From contig CAJFII010000001.1 of the NCBI GenBank assembly GCA_904381285.1, positions 1 to 64,000 on the forward strand: DNA of 64,000 bases. Direction: 5' to 3'. Origin of the DNA: an uncultured Clostridia bacterium. GTDB lineage: Bacteria; Bacillota; Clostridia; TANB77; CAG-508. The notes beneath the pieces were generated by a model. That model made no database searches. It saw only the letters and a list, made by a program, of their open reading frames with translations, and had not been told where the DNA came from. Both the position numbers and the translations under genes were made by a program. Shown piece after piece: positions 46,763 to 56,764 of the stretch; the stretch's first letter is position 1; each line of letters starts with the position of its first letter.

Positions 46763-47377
46763 ATGAAAAAACTATTATCATTTCTTATTATTTTCGTAAT
46801 TGTTATTAGTAGTTCAAGTATAATATTTGCAGCAGACGAATATAGCTTTGATATACAATATACAGGAACAATTACAAAAAATATAGAAAAAAATGCAAAT
46901 GTATTATTAGTAGGAGTAGGAGGTACACAGTATACAAATGTAAGAATAAAAGTAGATATAACAGGACCTGCAACACCAGTTATACTTGCTACAGATACAA
47001 ATCAATCAGAAATTGATATTGCTCAAGAGGGATATTGGGGACCACCTACAGGATTTCCAGTACAAGGAGATTTTACAAATACAACACCAATAAAAGCAAC
47101 ATTTCCAGAAGAAGGAACATATACAATTACATTAAGCTTAATAAATGTAAATAATTCAAACTCAGTTATTACATCAAAATCATTTACAATAGAAGTTTTT
47201 GAGGATATTCCACCAGCAGTAGATAATGTAGTAAATAATACAACACAGCAAAATACGATAGAAGAATTACCAAAAACAGGAACAAGTGTAGTTGAATATG
47301 CGATGTATATAATAGGTTTAGCAATAATAATAGCTATAGTAGGAATATATATAAATAAGAAAAAAATAAAAGCATAA
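46763..47377 (+). CDS. LPXTG cell-wall anchored protein
   Basis: 204 residues. A signal peptide ends at about FAADEY (27), a beta-sandwich-like secreted domain (about 28-155) follows, then the sorting signal ELPKTG (about 169-174), a hydrophobic helix and a basic tail NKKKIKA. A sortase gene follows 79 bp later, so it is the likely substrate. GAGAGGAG precedes ATG. Confidence 0.85.
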   Translation: MKKLLSFLIIFVIVISSSSIIFAADEYSFDIQYTGTITKNIEKNANVLLVGVGGTQYTNVRIKVDITGPATPVILATDTNQSEIDIAQEGYWGPPTGFPVQGDFTNTTPIKATFPEEGTYTITLSLINVNNSNSVITSKSFTIEVFEDIPPAVDNVVNNTTQQNTIEELPKTGTSVVEYAMYIIGLAIIIAIVGIYINKKKIKA

Positions 47378-47398
47378 ATATGTAAATAGATAATAATA

Positions 47399-47437
47399 AA
47401 AGAAGCGGAAAAATATCTAGTTTTTTCGCTTCTTTAG
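47399..47437 (+). terminator. hairpin terminator between LPKTG gene and sortase
   Basis: AAAGAAGCGGAAAAA (47399-47413) pairs with 47421-47434, a strong stem with a short T tail; read-through to the sortase is possible. Confidence 0.7.
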
Positions 47438-47455
47438 CTAGTATAAAGGAGAATT

Positions 47456-48133
47456 ATGAAGGTAAAATTTGCATGTTTTAAATTATCAAAAACAATTATA
47501 ATTTTGAATATAATTATATTTCTGCAGGTTATATTTATAGTGGTTGGGATAATAAAAATAAGAGAAGAAAGAAACTTTGAACAAATAAAAAATGATGTAA
47601 AAAACATGGAAAATACAGTTCAAATTCAGGAAGAAAAAGAAGAAACAAAAAATGAAATTACAAATACAATTAAAAATTCGGAAAGAAAATCTGAAACAAA
47701 ACTAGAAGAATACAAAAATATGCCAAAAGAATTAAAAGGATATAAAGTGATAGGAAAATTAGAAATACCCAAAATTGAACTTAGTAGTTATATATTATCA
47801 GAAACGAACACAAAGTCATTAAAAGTATCTATAACAAAATTATATGGACCAGAGGTTGGAAATGTTGGAAATCTTTGTATTGCAGGGCATAATTATCGAA
47901 ATAACAAAATGTTTGGAGGAATAAAAAAACTTGAAATAGGTGATGAAATAATATTAACAGATACATTTGATAGAAGTATAAGATATCAAGTATATGATAC
48001 ATATAAAACAAGTCCTAAAGATGTTAGCTGTTTAAATCAGGAAACAGGAGGAGATAGAGAATTAACCTTAATTACTTGTACAGCAGGAGCGATTCAAAGA
48101 GTAATTGTAAAAGCTATTGAAATTTATGATTAA
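47456..48133 (+). CDS. sortase
   Basis: 225 residues. N-terminal membrane anchor (about 12-34), a coiled stalk, and the sortase barrel: AGHNYRNNKMFG (catalytic His), TLITCTAG (catalytic Cys) and QRVIVKA (Arg). It cleaves LPXTG proteins such as the one encoded just upstream and links them to the wall. Compact, probably class D or a related small class. AAAGGAG precedes ATG. Confidence 0.85.
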   Translation: MKVKFACFKLSKTIIILNIIIFLQVIFIVVGIIKIREERNFEQIKNDVKNMENTVQIQEEKEETKNEITNTIKNSERKSETKLEEYKNMPKELKGYKVIGKLEIPKIELSSYILSETNTKSLKVSITKLYGPEVGNVGNLCIAGHNYRNNKMFGGIKKLEIGDEIILTDTFDRSIRYQVYDTYKTSPKDVSCLNQETGGDRELTLITCTAGAIQRVIVKAIEIYD

Positions 48134-48173
48134 ATATTAAAAACAAAAAAATCAACAATATGTGACAAAAGAA

Positions 48174-48202
48174 TTGTTTAAATAATTTTAGTTTGATATA
48201 AT
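48174..48202 (+). promoter_or_regulatory. promoter of the hydrogenase operon
   Basis: TTGTTT (48174-48179) and TATAAT (48197-48202), spacer 17 bp, 38 bp before the first gene. The -35 overlaps TTGTTTAA, half of a Rex-like site, but no second half is clear. Confidence 0.55.
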
Positions 48203-48240
48203 CAAGCTAAACGTATTATCTAAGAAAGGAAGATGATAAA

Positions 48241-48732
48241 ATGGAAGAAAACAAAAATACTTGTAAATGTGGAAATGAGTGTAAAGATGAAGAATTAGAA
48301 AAAATACTACAAATATATACACAAGATAGAGATAATCTAATACAGATATTAAATGAAGTACAAGAACATTATGGATATATTCCAAAACATGCACAAATGG
48401 AAATATCTAAATATTTGAATGTACCAATGGCAGAAATATATGGAGTAATTACATTTTATTCAAGATTTACATTAAAACCAAAAGGAAAATATCATATAGC
48501 AGTGTGTTTAGGAACAGCTTGTTATGTAAAAGGCTCTAGTAAAATTATGGATAGATTAAAAGAAAGGTTACAAATAGAACCAGGTGAAACTACAAAAGAT
48601 GGAAAGTTTTCTATTGAAGCAACTAGATGTGTTGGAGCTTGTGGATTAGCACCAGTTTTTACAGTTAATGGAGAAGTATATGGAAAAGCAACTGTACAAA
48701 AATTAGATAAAGTGCTAGATGAATTAAAATAG
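48241..48732 (+). CDS. hydC: HydC/NuoE-like [2Fe-2S] thioredoxin-fold subunit
   Basis: 163 residues. The NuoE domain has MAEIYGVITFYSRFTLKPKGK and the cluster motif C-x4-C (CLGTAC) plus CVGAC, binding one [2Fe-2S]. The cysteine-rich start CKCGNECKDE is unusual. It forms the small subunit of the electron-bifurcating hydrogenase with HydB and HydA downstream. AAAGGAAG precedes ATG. Confidence 0.9.
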   Translation: MEENKNTCKCGNECKDEELEKILQIYTQDRDNLIQILNEVQEHYGYIPKHAQMEISKYLNVPMAEIYGVITFYSRFTLKPKGKYHIAVCLGTACYVKGSSKIMDRLKERLQIEPGETTKDGKFSIEATRCVGACGLAPVFTVNGEVYGKATVQKLDKVLDELK

Positions 48733-48764
48733 ATATTTAAAACCATAAGAAAGGAATGGTGTAT

Positions 48765-50624
48765 ATGAAGACATTAGAAGAAATACAAAAAATAAGAAAA
48801 GAAAAAAGAAATGAATTAGAATTAAGAGTAAATACAAAATTAGACACAAGAGAAAAACACATATTAGTATGTAATGGTACAGGATGTACATCTTCTAAAT
48901 CTCCAGAAATTTTAGAGAATTTTAAAAGAATTATAAAAGAAAAAAATATTGAAAATGTAAGAGTAATAAAAACAGGATGTTTTGGACTTTGTGCAAAAGG
49001 ACCAATTGTCATAATAAGACCTGAAGATACATTTTATGCAATGGTAAAACCAGAGGATTGTGAAGAAATTATAGAAACACATATATTAAAAGGAGAAAAA
49101 GTAAAAAGACTATTATGCAAAGACATAGATGGAAGTATTGTTAACAGTTTAGACGAATTAAACTTCTATAAAAAACAAAAAAGAATAGCACTTAAAAATT
49201 GTGGCGTGATAAATCCTGAAGATATAGACGAATACATAGCTTTTGATGGATATTTAGCATTAGAAAAAGTTTTAAAAGAAATGAGTAGTGATGAAGTAAT
49301 TAGCGTTATAAAAGCATCAGGACTTCGTGGACGTGGAGGAGCAGGATTTCCAACAGGTAAAAAGTGGGAAATTACAAAACAAGAAATATCAGAACAAAAA
49401 TATGTAGTATGTAATGCAGATGAGGGAGACCCAGGAGCTTTCATGGATAGAAGTATATTAGAAGGAGATCCACATTCTGTAATAGAAGCAATGATAATAG
49501 CAGGTTTCGCAATAGGAGCATCAAAAGGATATATATATGTAAGAGCAGAATATCCAATTGCAGTAAAAAGATTTGATATAGCATTAAAACAAGCTAAAGA
49601 ATATGGAATATTAGGAAAAAATATATTTGATAGTGGATTTGATTTTGATATAGAAATAAGACTTGGAGCTGGAGCATTTGTATGTGGTGAAGAAACAGCA
49701 CTTCTAGAATCTATAGAAGGAAGAAGAGGTCAACCAAGAGTAAAACCTCCATATCCAGCACAAAGTGGTTTATGGGGAAAACCAACACTAATTAATAATG
49801 TAGAAACATATGCAAATATAGCTCAAATAATATTAAAAGGAGCAGATTGGTATTCATCAATAGGAACAGAAACTTCAAAAGGAACAAAAGTATTTGCATT
49901 AGGTGGAAATGTAAATAATATAGGATTAGTAGAAGTTCCAATGGGAACAACGCTAAGAGAAATTGTATATGACATAGGTGGAGGAATACCAAACAATAGA
50001 GAATTTAAAGCAGCACAAACAGGAGGACCTTCAGGTGGTTGTATACCAAAAGAACACTTAGATACACCAATAGATTATGAATCATTAAAAGAAATTGGTT
50101 CAATGATGGGATCTGGTGGATTAATTGTAATGGATGATACAAAATGTATGGTAGCACTTGCAAAATTTTATTTAGAATTTACAGTAGATGAATCTTGTGG
50201 AAAATGTACACCATGTAGAATTGGTACAAAAAGAATGTTAGAAATATTACAAAAAATATGTGATGGTAATGGAACAGAACATGACATATATAAATTAGAA
50301 AAGCTAGCTATAAACATTAAAAATGCAAGTATTTGTGGACTTGGTCAAAGTGCGCCAAACCCAGTACTAAGTACATTAAAATATTTTAGAGAAGAATATA
50401 GACAACATGTATTAGAACAAGAATGTAAAGCATTAGAATGTAAAGCAATGGCAAAAATAGTAATTAATCCAGAAAAGTGTAAAGGCTGTGGATTATGTCA
50501 AAAAAATTGTCCAGTAGATGCGATTGAAGGAGAGGCAAGAGAAATAAGAGTGATTAATCAAGATAAATGTATTAAATGTGGAACCTGTTTAACCAGTTGC
50601 CCATTTAAAGCAATAGGAAATTAA
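48765..50624 (+). CDS. hydB: HydB/NuoF-like NAD(P)H and FMN subunit
   Basis: 619 residues. N-terminal thioredoxin-like [2Fe-2S] domain (CNGTGCTSSKS, CFGLC), the NADH and FMN-binding NuoF domain with LRGRGGAGFPTGKKW and ADEGDPGAFMDR, an SLBB domain, CGKCTPCRIG ([4Fe-4S]), and two C-terminal ferredoxin clusters (CKGCGLCQKNCP and CIKCGTCLTSCP). The subunit is the electron-splitting site for NADH and ferredoxin. AAAGG sets ATG 48765, not 48756. Confidence 0.93.
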   Translation: MKTLEEIQKIRKEKRNELELRVNTKLDTREKHILVCNGTGCTSSKSPEILENFKRIIKEKNIENVRVIKTGCFGLCAKGPIVIIRPEDTFYAMVKPEDCEEIIETHILKGEKVKRLLCKDIDGSIVNSLDELNFYKKQKRIALKNCGVINPEDIDEYIAFDGYLALEKVLKEMSSDEVISVIKASGLRGRGGAGFPTGKKWEITKQEISEQKYVVCNADEGDPGAFMDRSILEGDPHSVIEAMIIAGFAIGASKGYIYVRAEYPIAVKRFDIALKQAKEYGILGKNIFDSGFDFDIEIRLGAGAFVCGEETALLESIEGRRGQPRVKPPYPAQSGLWGKPTLINNVETYANIAQIILKGADWYSSIGTETSKGTKVFALGGNVNNIGLVEVPMGTTLREIVYDIGGGIPNNREFKAAQTGGPSGGCIPKEHLDTPIDYESLKEIGSMMGSGGLIVMDDTKCMVALAKFYLEFTVDESCGKCTPCRIGTKRMLEILQKICDGNGTEHDIYKLEKLAINIKNASICGLGQSAPNPVLSTLKYFREEYRQHVLEQECKALECKAMAKIVINPEKCKGCGLCQKNCPVDAIEGEAREIRVINQDKCIKCGTCLTSCPFKAIGN

Positions 50625-50635
50625 GGAGGTATAAC

Positions 50636-52384
50636 ATGGAAGAATTTGTTACATTAACAATAGATGGTCAAGAAGTAAAAGCAAAAAAAGGAACAACAAT
50701 TTTACAAGCAGCTGCTCAAGTTGGAATTGATATACCAACATTATGCTTTTTAAAAGATATTAATGAAGTTGGAGATTGCAGAATGTGTATTGTAGAAGTA
50801 GAAGGAAGACGTGGATTTGCAACTTCATGTATTCAAACTGTAGAAGAAGGAATGGTAGTACATACACATACACCAAATGTATTAGAAGCAAGACATGTTA
50901 TATTAGACCTTATAATATCAAACCACGCAAAAGATTGTTTAACTTGTACTCGTTCAGGAAATTGTGAATTACAAGCATTAGCTACTAAATTTAATGTTTT
51001 AAATATAGAATTTGAAGGAGAAAGGACAGAACATAAGGTAGATGATTTATCACCTTCAATAGTAAGAGATTTCAACAAATGTATTTTATGTAGAAGATGT
51101 GTTGCAGCATGTAAAAATGTACAAAAAATAGGAGCAATAGATTGTATTAATAGAGGTTTTGAGTCTTGTATTTCCACAGTAGGAGACCACAGTTTAAATG
51201 ATGTTAATTGTACATTTTGTGGTCAATGTATACAAGCTTGTCCAACAGGTGCATTACATGAAAAAGAAATGATAGATGATGTTTGGGTTAGATTAAAAGA
51301 TAAAGATACATATGTAATTGTTCAAACAGCGCCAGCTGTAAGAGTAGCATTAGGCGAAGAATTCGACATGGAAATTGGTACTAATGTAACTGGTAAAATG
51401 GTTACAGCATTAAAAAGATTAGGTTTTGATAAAGTATTTGATACAAACACAGGAGCAGATTTTACAATAATGGAGGAAGCAAATGAATTTGTAGAAAGAT
51501 TTACAAATGGAGGAGTACTTCCAATGATAACTTCATGTAGTCCTGGATGGGTAAGATATATAGAAATGAATTATCCAGAGTTATTGCCACATTTATCTAC
51601 TTGTAAATCACCACATCAAATGTTTGGAGCATTACTAAAAACCTATTATGCACAAAAAGAGAATATAGATCCAAAGAAAATATATGTAGTTTCAGTTATG
51701 CCATGTATAGCAAAGAAATTTGAAAGACAAAGAAACGAAATGCAAAATAATGGATTATATGATGTAGATGCAGTTATTACAACAAGAGAGCTTTCAAGAA
51801 TGATTAAACAAGCAAATATTGAATTTACTAAACTAGAAGATACACAATTTGATGAACCAATGGGAGAAGCAACAGGTGCAGGAGCTATATTTGGAACAAC
51901 AGGTGGAGTTATGGAAGCAGCACTAAGAACAGCACAAGATACTTTAACAGGAGAAGATTTAGACAAAATAGATTTTACAACAGTTCGTGGTGGAGATGGA
52001 ATAAAAAAGGCAGATGTAAATATAGCAGGAAAAGATATAAAAGTTGTAGCAGCAAGTGGACTTGCTAATGCACAAAAAATATTAGAAGAAATAAAGAAAG
52101 GAACAGCAGATTATCAGTTTGTAGAAATTATGGCATGTCCTGGTGGATGTATAATGGGTGGAGGTCAACCTATTAAGAGTTCAAAAATACGTTCTAAAGT
52201 AGATGTAAGAAAACTAAGAGCAGATGCACTATATGATATAGATGAAAAAAGTGTTATTAGAAAATCACATCAAAATCCAGTAATTAAGAAAATATATAAG
52301 GAATTTCTAGAAAAACCAGGAAGCCATATAGCACACGAATTATTACATACACACTATGTGGAAAGAGAGAAATATAGAATATAG
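50636..52384 (+). CDS. hydA: [FeFe] hydrogenase catalytic subunit HydA
   Basis: 582 residues. N-terminal [2Fe-2S] domain, a His-x3-Cys region (HAKDCLTC), two [4Fe-4S] clusters (CILCRRCVAAC, CTFCGQCIQACP) and H-cluster motifs: TSCSPGWVRYIE (L1), MPCIAKKFE (L2) and EIMACPGGCIMGGGQP (L3). With HydB and HydC it forms a trimeric, likely bifurcating hydrogenase that evolves H2 from NADH plus reduced ferredoxin. AAGGAGG precedes ATG. Confidence 0.95.
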   Translation: MEEFVTLTIDGQEVKAKKGTTILQAAAQVGIDIPTLCFLKDINEVGDCRMCIVEVEGRRGFATSCIQTVEEGMVVHTHTPNVLEARHVILDLIISNHAKDCLTCTRSGNCELQALATKFNVLNIEFEGERTEHKVDDLSPSIVRDFNKCILCRRCVAACKNVQKIGAIDCINRGFESCISTVGDHSLNDVNCTFCGQCIQACPTGALHEKEMIDDVWVRLKDKDTYVIVQTAPAVRVALGEEFDMEIGTNVTGKMVTALKRLGFDKVFDTNTGADFTIMEEANEFVERFTNGGVLPMITSCSPGWVRYIEMNYPELLPHLSTCKSPHQMFGALLKTYYAQKENIDPKKIYVVSVMPCIAKKFERQRNEMQNNGLYDVDAVITTRELSRMIKQANIEFTKLEDTQFDEPMGEATGAGAIFGTTGGVMEAALRTAQDTLTGEDLDKIDFTTVRGGDGIKKADVNIAGKDIKVVAASGLANAQKILEEIKKGTADYQFVEIMACPGGCIMGGGQPIKSSKIRSKVDVRKLRADALYDIDEKSVIRKSHQNPVIKKIYKEFLEKPGSHIAHELLHTHYVEREKYRI

Positions 52385-52496
52385 AAATAAGACTACAATT
52401 TGAAAATTATGTTAATGTGTATTATAATATAAAGTGAAGAACATGATTCATCGTTTTTCAAAAATAAAAAATAATTTTTTTATAGGAGGTCTCATC

Positions 52497-52799
52497 ATGG
52501 AAAATATGGGCATTGAAAAATTTGTAGAGGAACTAAGAGAACTCAATCCAGGAGCAAAGTTTGAAACAAATGCACCTTGGCTTACTAATCGGGTTATTTA
52601 TGGGACTGTGACTGCAGAAGATCTACAGCTTCCGACCGGTTACTTTTGGCACTATGGATATGGTAGCATTAGCAACAAAGGAAATACTCAGAATGGCTAT
52701 TATGAAAGCTTTGTCTATGAATATGATATAAGCCACTTTGAGAATAAGATGGAGCCAAACCAACCTAAGAAATCGCTGTTTGCCCGTATCTTTGGGTAG
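52497..52799 (+). CDS. hypothetical protein, accessory islet
   Basis: 100 residues. A polar, helical start MENMGIEKFVEELRELNPGA then a strand-rich part with aromatic PTGYFWHYGYGSISNKG. ATAGGAGG precedes ATG 52497. The region is richer in G+C and codon 32 (52590-52592) is CGG read as arginine; a +1 shift would reach TGA in six codons. It has its own terminator. No family recognised. Confidence 0.6.
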   Translation: MENMGIEKFVEELRELNPGAKFETNAPWLTNRVIYGTVTAEDLQLPTGYFWHYGYGSISNKGNTQNGYYESFVYEYDISHFENKMEPNQPKKSLFARIFG

Positions 52800-52824
52800 T
52801 ACTACAAAACAAAAAGCGCATGCG

Positions 52825-52862
52825 CCACTCGAATAACGTGTTTCGTTTTCGAGTGGTTTTCT
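52825..52862 (+). terminator. rho-independent terminator
   Basis: Perfect 9-bp arms CCACTCGAA (52825-52833) and 52848-52856 with a T-run. Confidence 0.85.
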
Positions 52863-52986
52863 AATGTTAAAATATAAGGAACTTTTTATAGAAAATTAAT
52901 AAACATATAAAATTATTTAAAATTATGATATACTGATAATATAGTATACATTATAAGAATTAATGTAAATAATGGGGGAATATATT

Positions 52987-53970
52987 ATGAAAAAAAAGAT
53001 GGTGATTTTAATATTAGTTTTAATAGTGGTAATAGGACTAATTGCAGGAATAATTATCTTCAACAAGAAAGATAATACAAATTGGATTACAGATTATGAT
53101 TATTTATATGATATAGCTAAAGAATATATTATAACAGAAAATACAGCTAATGGACATGATAAAAATGAAAAAGATTTTAGAGTTTTTGCAGATTATGAGG
53201 GGTTTGGAATAGAAGAGAAAGATAATAGAAAATATGTATATATGTGGATATTACAAGAAGCATATTATGTTAAAAATGATAAACTAAGATCAAGTTCAGG
53301 AAGTTCAATGCCATATAAATTTACATTTGAAAATAATAGAATTATTGATTATGAAATACCTAAAGATGGTACTTATTATGCATCATCAATAAGAGATATG
53401 TTCCCTGATAGCATAGAAAACAAAGTGCTAATGTATAATATGGATGACTCTGAATTAAAATTACAAGTAAAAGAACATTATTCATATTTAGATTCTACTG
53501 AAATTGTACATGTAGACTCTGATGAAGAAATTATTTTATTTACGGGATATTATGGAGGGTATACGACAAAAGCTGAAGCTAATACGGTAAAAGGAAAATG
53601 CATAGATGGATATGGAAATGTATATGAGTACAAAATACCATGTGATGAAAATGAAGAGATGCTTATAGAAGCGGATAAAATTGATAAAGAGATTGTAGAT
53701 AAGTATAAAGATAATACGATTAGTTTAACATTAAGTAAAGAAGATTTAGAAACGATTTTAAATAATATAGAGAATGTTTCTGAAGAATATAAAAATATAG
53801 GAATAACAACGACAGATTTACCATGTTCATTTATATATATCATCAAGGATGGAACAAAAAAAGAATTGTTAATTTATAATTATGATATGGCAAAAGAGAA
53901 TTCGTCAGAAGCAGCAAAAAATATATTAGATGTTATTGCAAAAAATAATATGGCATATTTATATGAGTAG
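52987..53970 (+). CDS. membrane-anchored hypothetical protein
   Basis: 327 residues: an N-terminal anchor (MKKKMVILILVLIVVIGLI), then an extracellular, acidic domain. No motif recognised. The start follows GGGGGA at ATG 52987. Single gene before pdaB. Confidence 0.6.
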   Translation: MKKKMVILILVLIVVIGLIAGIIIFNKKDNTNWITDYDYLYDIAKEYIITENTANGHDKNEKDFRVFADYEGFGIEEKDNRKYVYMWILQEAYYVKNDKLRSSSGSSMPYKFTFENNRIIDYEIPKDGTYYASSIRDMFPDSIENKVLMYNMDDSELKLQVKEHYSYLDSTEIVHVDSDEEIILFTGYYGGYTTKAEANTVKGKCIDGYGNVYEYKIPCDENEEMLIEADKIDKEIVDKYKDNTISLTLSKEDLETILNNIENVSEEYKNIGITTTDLPCSFIYIIKDGTKKELLIYNYDMAKENSSEAAKNILDVIAKNNMAYLYE

Positions 53971-54080
53971 TAAAGCAAAATAAAACTAAGAAATAGCATG
54001 AAATAAAGATATACTTAAACCATTCATAAACTTCCTAAAACAAGCATAAAATTAAATAGCTTTTTTGGGGAGGTTTTTTT

Positions 54081-54863
54081 ATGTTTATAGTATTTAATAA
54101 ACAAAAAATATATTCATATATAATTGCATTAATGACAGTATTTGTACTTTTTGGAGGAGCGGCACTTCTAGGAGTAGACAAATTAGATACAATAGAAACT
54201 GCTGCTACAACAGAAAAGTTGTTACCGATATATAGTGTGGAAACAAATGATAAAAATATTGCATTAACAATTAATTGTGCATGGAATGCAGATGATATTG
54301 ATACAATATTAGATACATTAAGTAAATACAAAGTTAAAGTAACATTTTTTATGGTTGGGGATTGGGTAGATAAATTTCCAGAAGCAGTAAAGAAAATATC
54401 TGATGCAGGACATGAAATAGGAAATCATTCAAACACACATCCACATGTAAATAATTTAACATTAGAAAAAAACCAAGAAGAAATAAAAAAATGTGCAGAT
54501 AAAGTGGAAAAAATAACAGGGAAAAGAACAACACTATATAGAGGTCCATATGGAGAATATAATAATACAGTAATAAAAGCAGCAGAAGCTGAAAATCATA
54601 AAACAATACAATGGTCTTTAGATACATTAGATTATACAGGTCTAACAGGAGACCAAATGTGGGATAGATTAAAGGATAAGTTAACAAATGGAAGTATTGT
54701 GCTAATGCATAATGGAACAAAGTATACCGCACAAGCTTTAGATAAATTAATTTATAATATACAACAAAAAGGATTTAACATAGTAAGAGTGTCAGATTTA
54801 ATTTATAGTGACAATTACACAATTGATAATACAGGTATGCAAAAACTTAATAAAAACAAATAA
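54081..54863 (+). CDS. pdaB: PdaB-like sporulation polysaccharide deacetylase
   Basis: 260 residues with an N-terminal membrane helix (about 14-32). NodB domain: IALTINCAWNADD (modified first motif), GHEIGNHSNTHPH (two metal-binding histidines), YRGPYGEYNN and VLMHNGT. The sporulation PdaB group is the closest match; it is needed late for stable spore cortex. GGGGAGG precedes ATG. Confidence 0.75.
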   Translation: MFIVFNKQKIYSYIIALMTVFVLFGGAALLGVDKLDTIETAATTEKLLPIYSVETNDKNIALTINCAWNADDIDTILDTLSKYKVKVTFFMVGDWVDKFPEAVKKISDAGHEIGNHSNTHPHVNNLTLEKNQEEIKKCADKVEKITGKRTTLYRGPYGEYNNTVIKAAEAENHKTIQWSLDTLDYTGLTGDQMWDRLKDKLTNGSIVLMHNGTKYTAQALDKLIYNIQQKGFNIVRVSDLIYSDNYTIDNTGMQKLNKNK

Positions 54864-54968
54864 AATAAGTAATATTTTTCCAAAAAAGTAAAAAATAGAA
54901 TAAGAAAAATATTAGAGGGTATAATAAAATAAGATAATATAGTAATTAGAAGATAGGAGAACAGATAA

Positions 54969-55469
54969 ATGGCTTTTGTAGGAATTGTCTGTGATAGTAA
55001 AAATGAACATTATATAAGAAAAATTTTAGAAAAGGAATTGAAAAATAAAAATATTATAGTATTTACAGAAGAAAACATTGAAAATTTAAAGAATATTAAA
55101 TTTGAAACTATTGCTATACTATCAAATAATTACAAAATATTATCAAAAAAAGCTATTGTACAAAACATTATATCAAAAGTAAATTATTTAATATTGAATG
55201 CAGATGAATTAATAAATTTAAACTTTTTAGAAAATATGAAATTAAATGTAATAACATATGGATTCAGTAGCAAAAGCACTATAACTGCTTCTAGTGTTAA
55301 AGAAGATGGTATATTGCTTTGTGTACAAAGAAATATATATGATGTAAACAAAAATGAAATAGAACCACAAGAAATAAGCATAAAAATACAAAACAAAATG
55401 GATACAAATATAATAATGGGCATAGCAACTATACTACTTATATATGATAAAAGAGAGTATAATCTGTAA
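54969..55469 (+). CDS. uncharacterised alpha/beta protein
   Basis: 166 residues starting MAFVGIVCDSKNEHYIRKIL, then TIAILSNNYKIL, VNYLILNADELINL and VITYGFSSKSTITASSV. The fold pattern is Rossmann-like and the last part recalls regions of Mur ligases, but it has no ATP-binding GxxGKT site. Function unknown. GGAG precedes ATG. Confidence 0.55.
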   Translation: MAFVGIVCDSKNEHYIRKILEKELKNKNIIVFTEENIENLKNIKFETIAILSNNYKILSKKAIVQNIISKVNYLILNADELINLNFLENMKLNVITYGFSSKSTITASSVKEDGILLCVQRNIYDVNKNEIEPQEISIKIQNKMDTNIIMGIATILLIYDKREYNL

Positions 55470-55631
55470 AAAAATCAAAAAAAATTGGTAAAATTAAACT
55501 TTTTATGTAGACAAATCCAAAATAAAGTAGTATAATAGACGTATACGAGTAAAAAATATATTCTAAAATAGGTACATAATGAATAAGATACAATAGATGA
55601 AATAAAAAAAGATAGGGAGGAAAAGAGTATA

Positions 55632-56324
55632 ATGAATATAAATTATGCTGATAATAACCATTTAGTATTAATGGGAAAAGTAACAAGTGAGAAAAGATTT
55701 AGTCACGAAATTTATGGAGAAAGATTCTTTATATTTGATATGGAGGTACCACGTTTAAGTAGTACACAAGATATCATACCAGTAACAATATCTGAAAGAT
55801 TAATTTCAGAAGACACATTACAAGTAGGTAAAAAAATATTAATAAAAGGTCAATTTAGATCTTATAACAGTTATGAAAACGAAAAGAACAAATTAATTTT
55901 AACAGTATTTGCTAAAGACATCTTTTCAGAAGATGAAATTGAAAAAGAATTAGGCGAACAAGAAGGAAAAGAAATCGTATCAAACGAAGTTGTTTTAACA
56001 GGATATATTTGTAAAAAACCAATATATAGACAAACACCATTTGGACGTGAAATTGCAGACTTATTATTAGCTGTTAACAGAGCATATAATAAATCAGACT
56101 ATATACCAGCTATTGCATGGGGAAGAACTGCAAGATTTTGTCAAAACATAGAAGTTGGAACTGAAGTAAAAGTAACAGGTAGAGTTCAATCTAGAACTTA
56201 TGAGAAGAAATTTGAAGATGGAACATCAGAAACAAGAGTTGCATACGAAGTTTCAATAGGTAGTTTAGAAGTAGTTAACCAAAAAGAAGATGAAGTAGCA
56301 GAAGATGCTAAAGAAGCTATCTAA
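55632..56324 (+). CDS. single-stranded DNA-binding-like protein with two OB folds
   Basis: 230 residues. Two tandem OB-like halves: residues about 10-105 (NHLVLMGKVTSEKRFSHEIYG) and 115-220 (EVVLTGYICKKPIYRQTPFGREIADLLLAV, IPAIAWGRTARFCQNIEVGTEVKVTGRVQSR). The second half is close to typical SSB. A double-OB SSB-like protein is unusual in bacteria but common in Clostridia. GGGAGG precedes ATG. Confidence 0.75.
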   Translation: MNINYADNNHLVLMGKVTSEKRFSHEIYGERFFIFDMEVPRLSSTQDIIPVTISERLISEDTLQVGKKILIKGQFRSYNSYENEKNKLILTVFAKDIFSEDEIEKELGEQEGKEIVSNEVVLTGYICKKPIYRQTPFGREIADLLLAVNRAYNKSDYIPAIAWGRTARFCQNIEVGTEVKVTGRVQSRTYEKKFEDGTSETRVAYEVSIGSLEVVNQKEDEVAEDAKEAI

Positions 56325-56346
56325 ATAATATAATAGAATAATAATA

Positions 56347-56376
56347 AAACACAGAAAGCTTAATTTCTGTGTTTTA
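56347..56376 (+). terminator. rho-independent terminator
   Basis: AAACACAGAAA (56347-56357) pairs with 56364-56374; T-run follows. Confidence 0.85.
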
Positions 56377-56462
56377 CTGTATATAAAATGCAATTCTATT
56401 TTATCACTAAAAAAATCATAAAACATATAATAAATAGAATATAATTAAAATAGGAGGTAAAT

Positions 56463-56756
56463 ATGTTAGATGGTAAATATAATTCTTCATTAAATACGCC
56501 AATGGGTGCAATAAATGGAACAATCACATTACAAAGTAGAGGAAATAATGTAGAAGGAACAATAGAAACTATGGGAATGAGAAATACCTTTAAAGGAATG
56601 AAAACAAAAGAAAATGAATGTACATTTTCAGGGAATTTTAATACACCACTAGGAACTATACAATATAATGCAACATGTGTTGTTAACAATAACAAATTAG
56701 AACTAATGGCAAGTACAAACAAAGGAAACTTTAAATTATTAGGAAATCGTATGTAA
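56463..56756 (+). CDS. small beta-rich hypothetical protein
   Basis: 97 residues with two internal repeats (NTPMGAINGTITLQS and NTPLGTIQYNATCVV), suggesting a duplicated beta-sheet unit. AGGAGG precedes ATG. No family recognised. Two terminator-like stems follow. Confidence 0.6.
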   Translation: MLDGKYNSSLNTPMGAINGTITLQSRGNNVEGTIETMGMRNTFKGMKTKENECTFSGNFNTPLGTIQYNATCVVNNNKLELMASTNKGNFKLLGNRM

Positions 56757-56764
56757 ATCAAATG

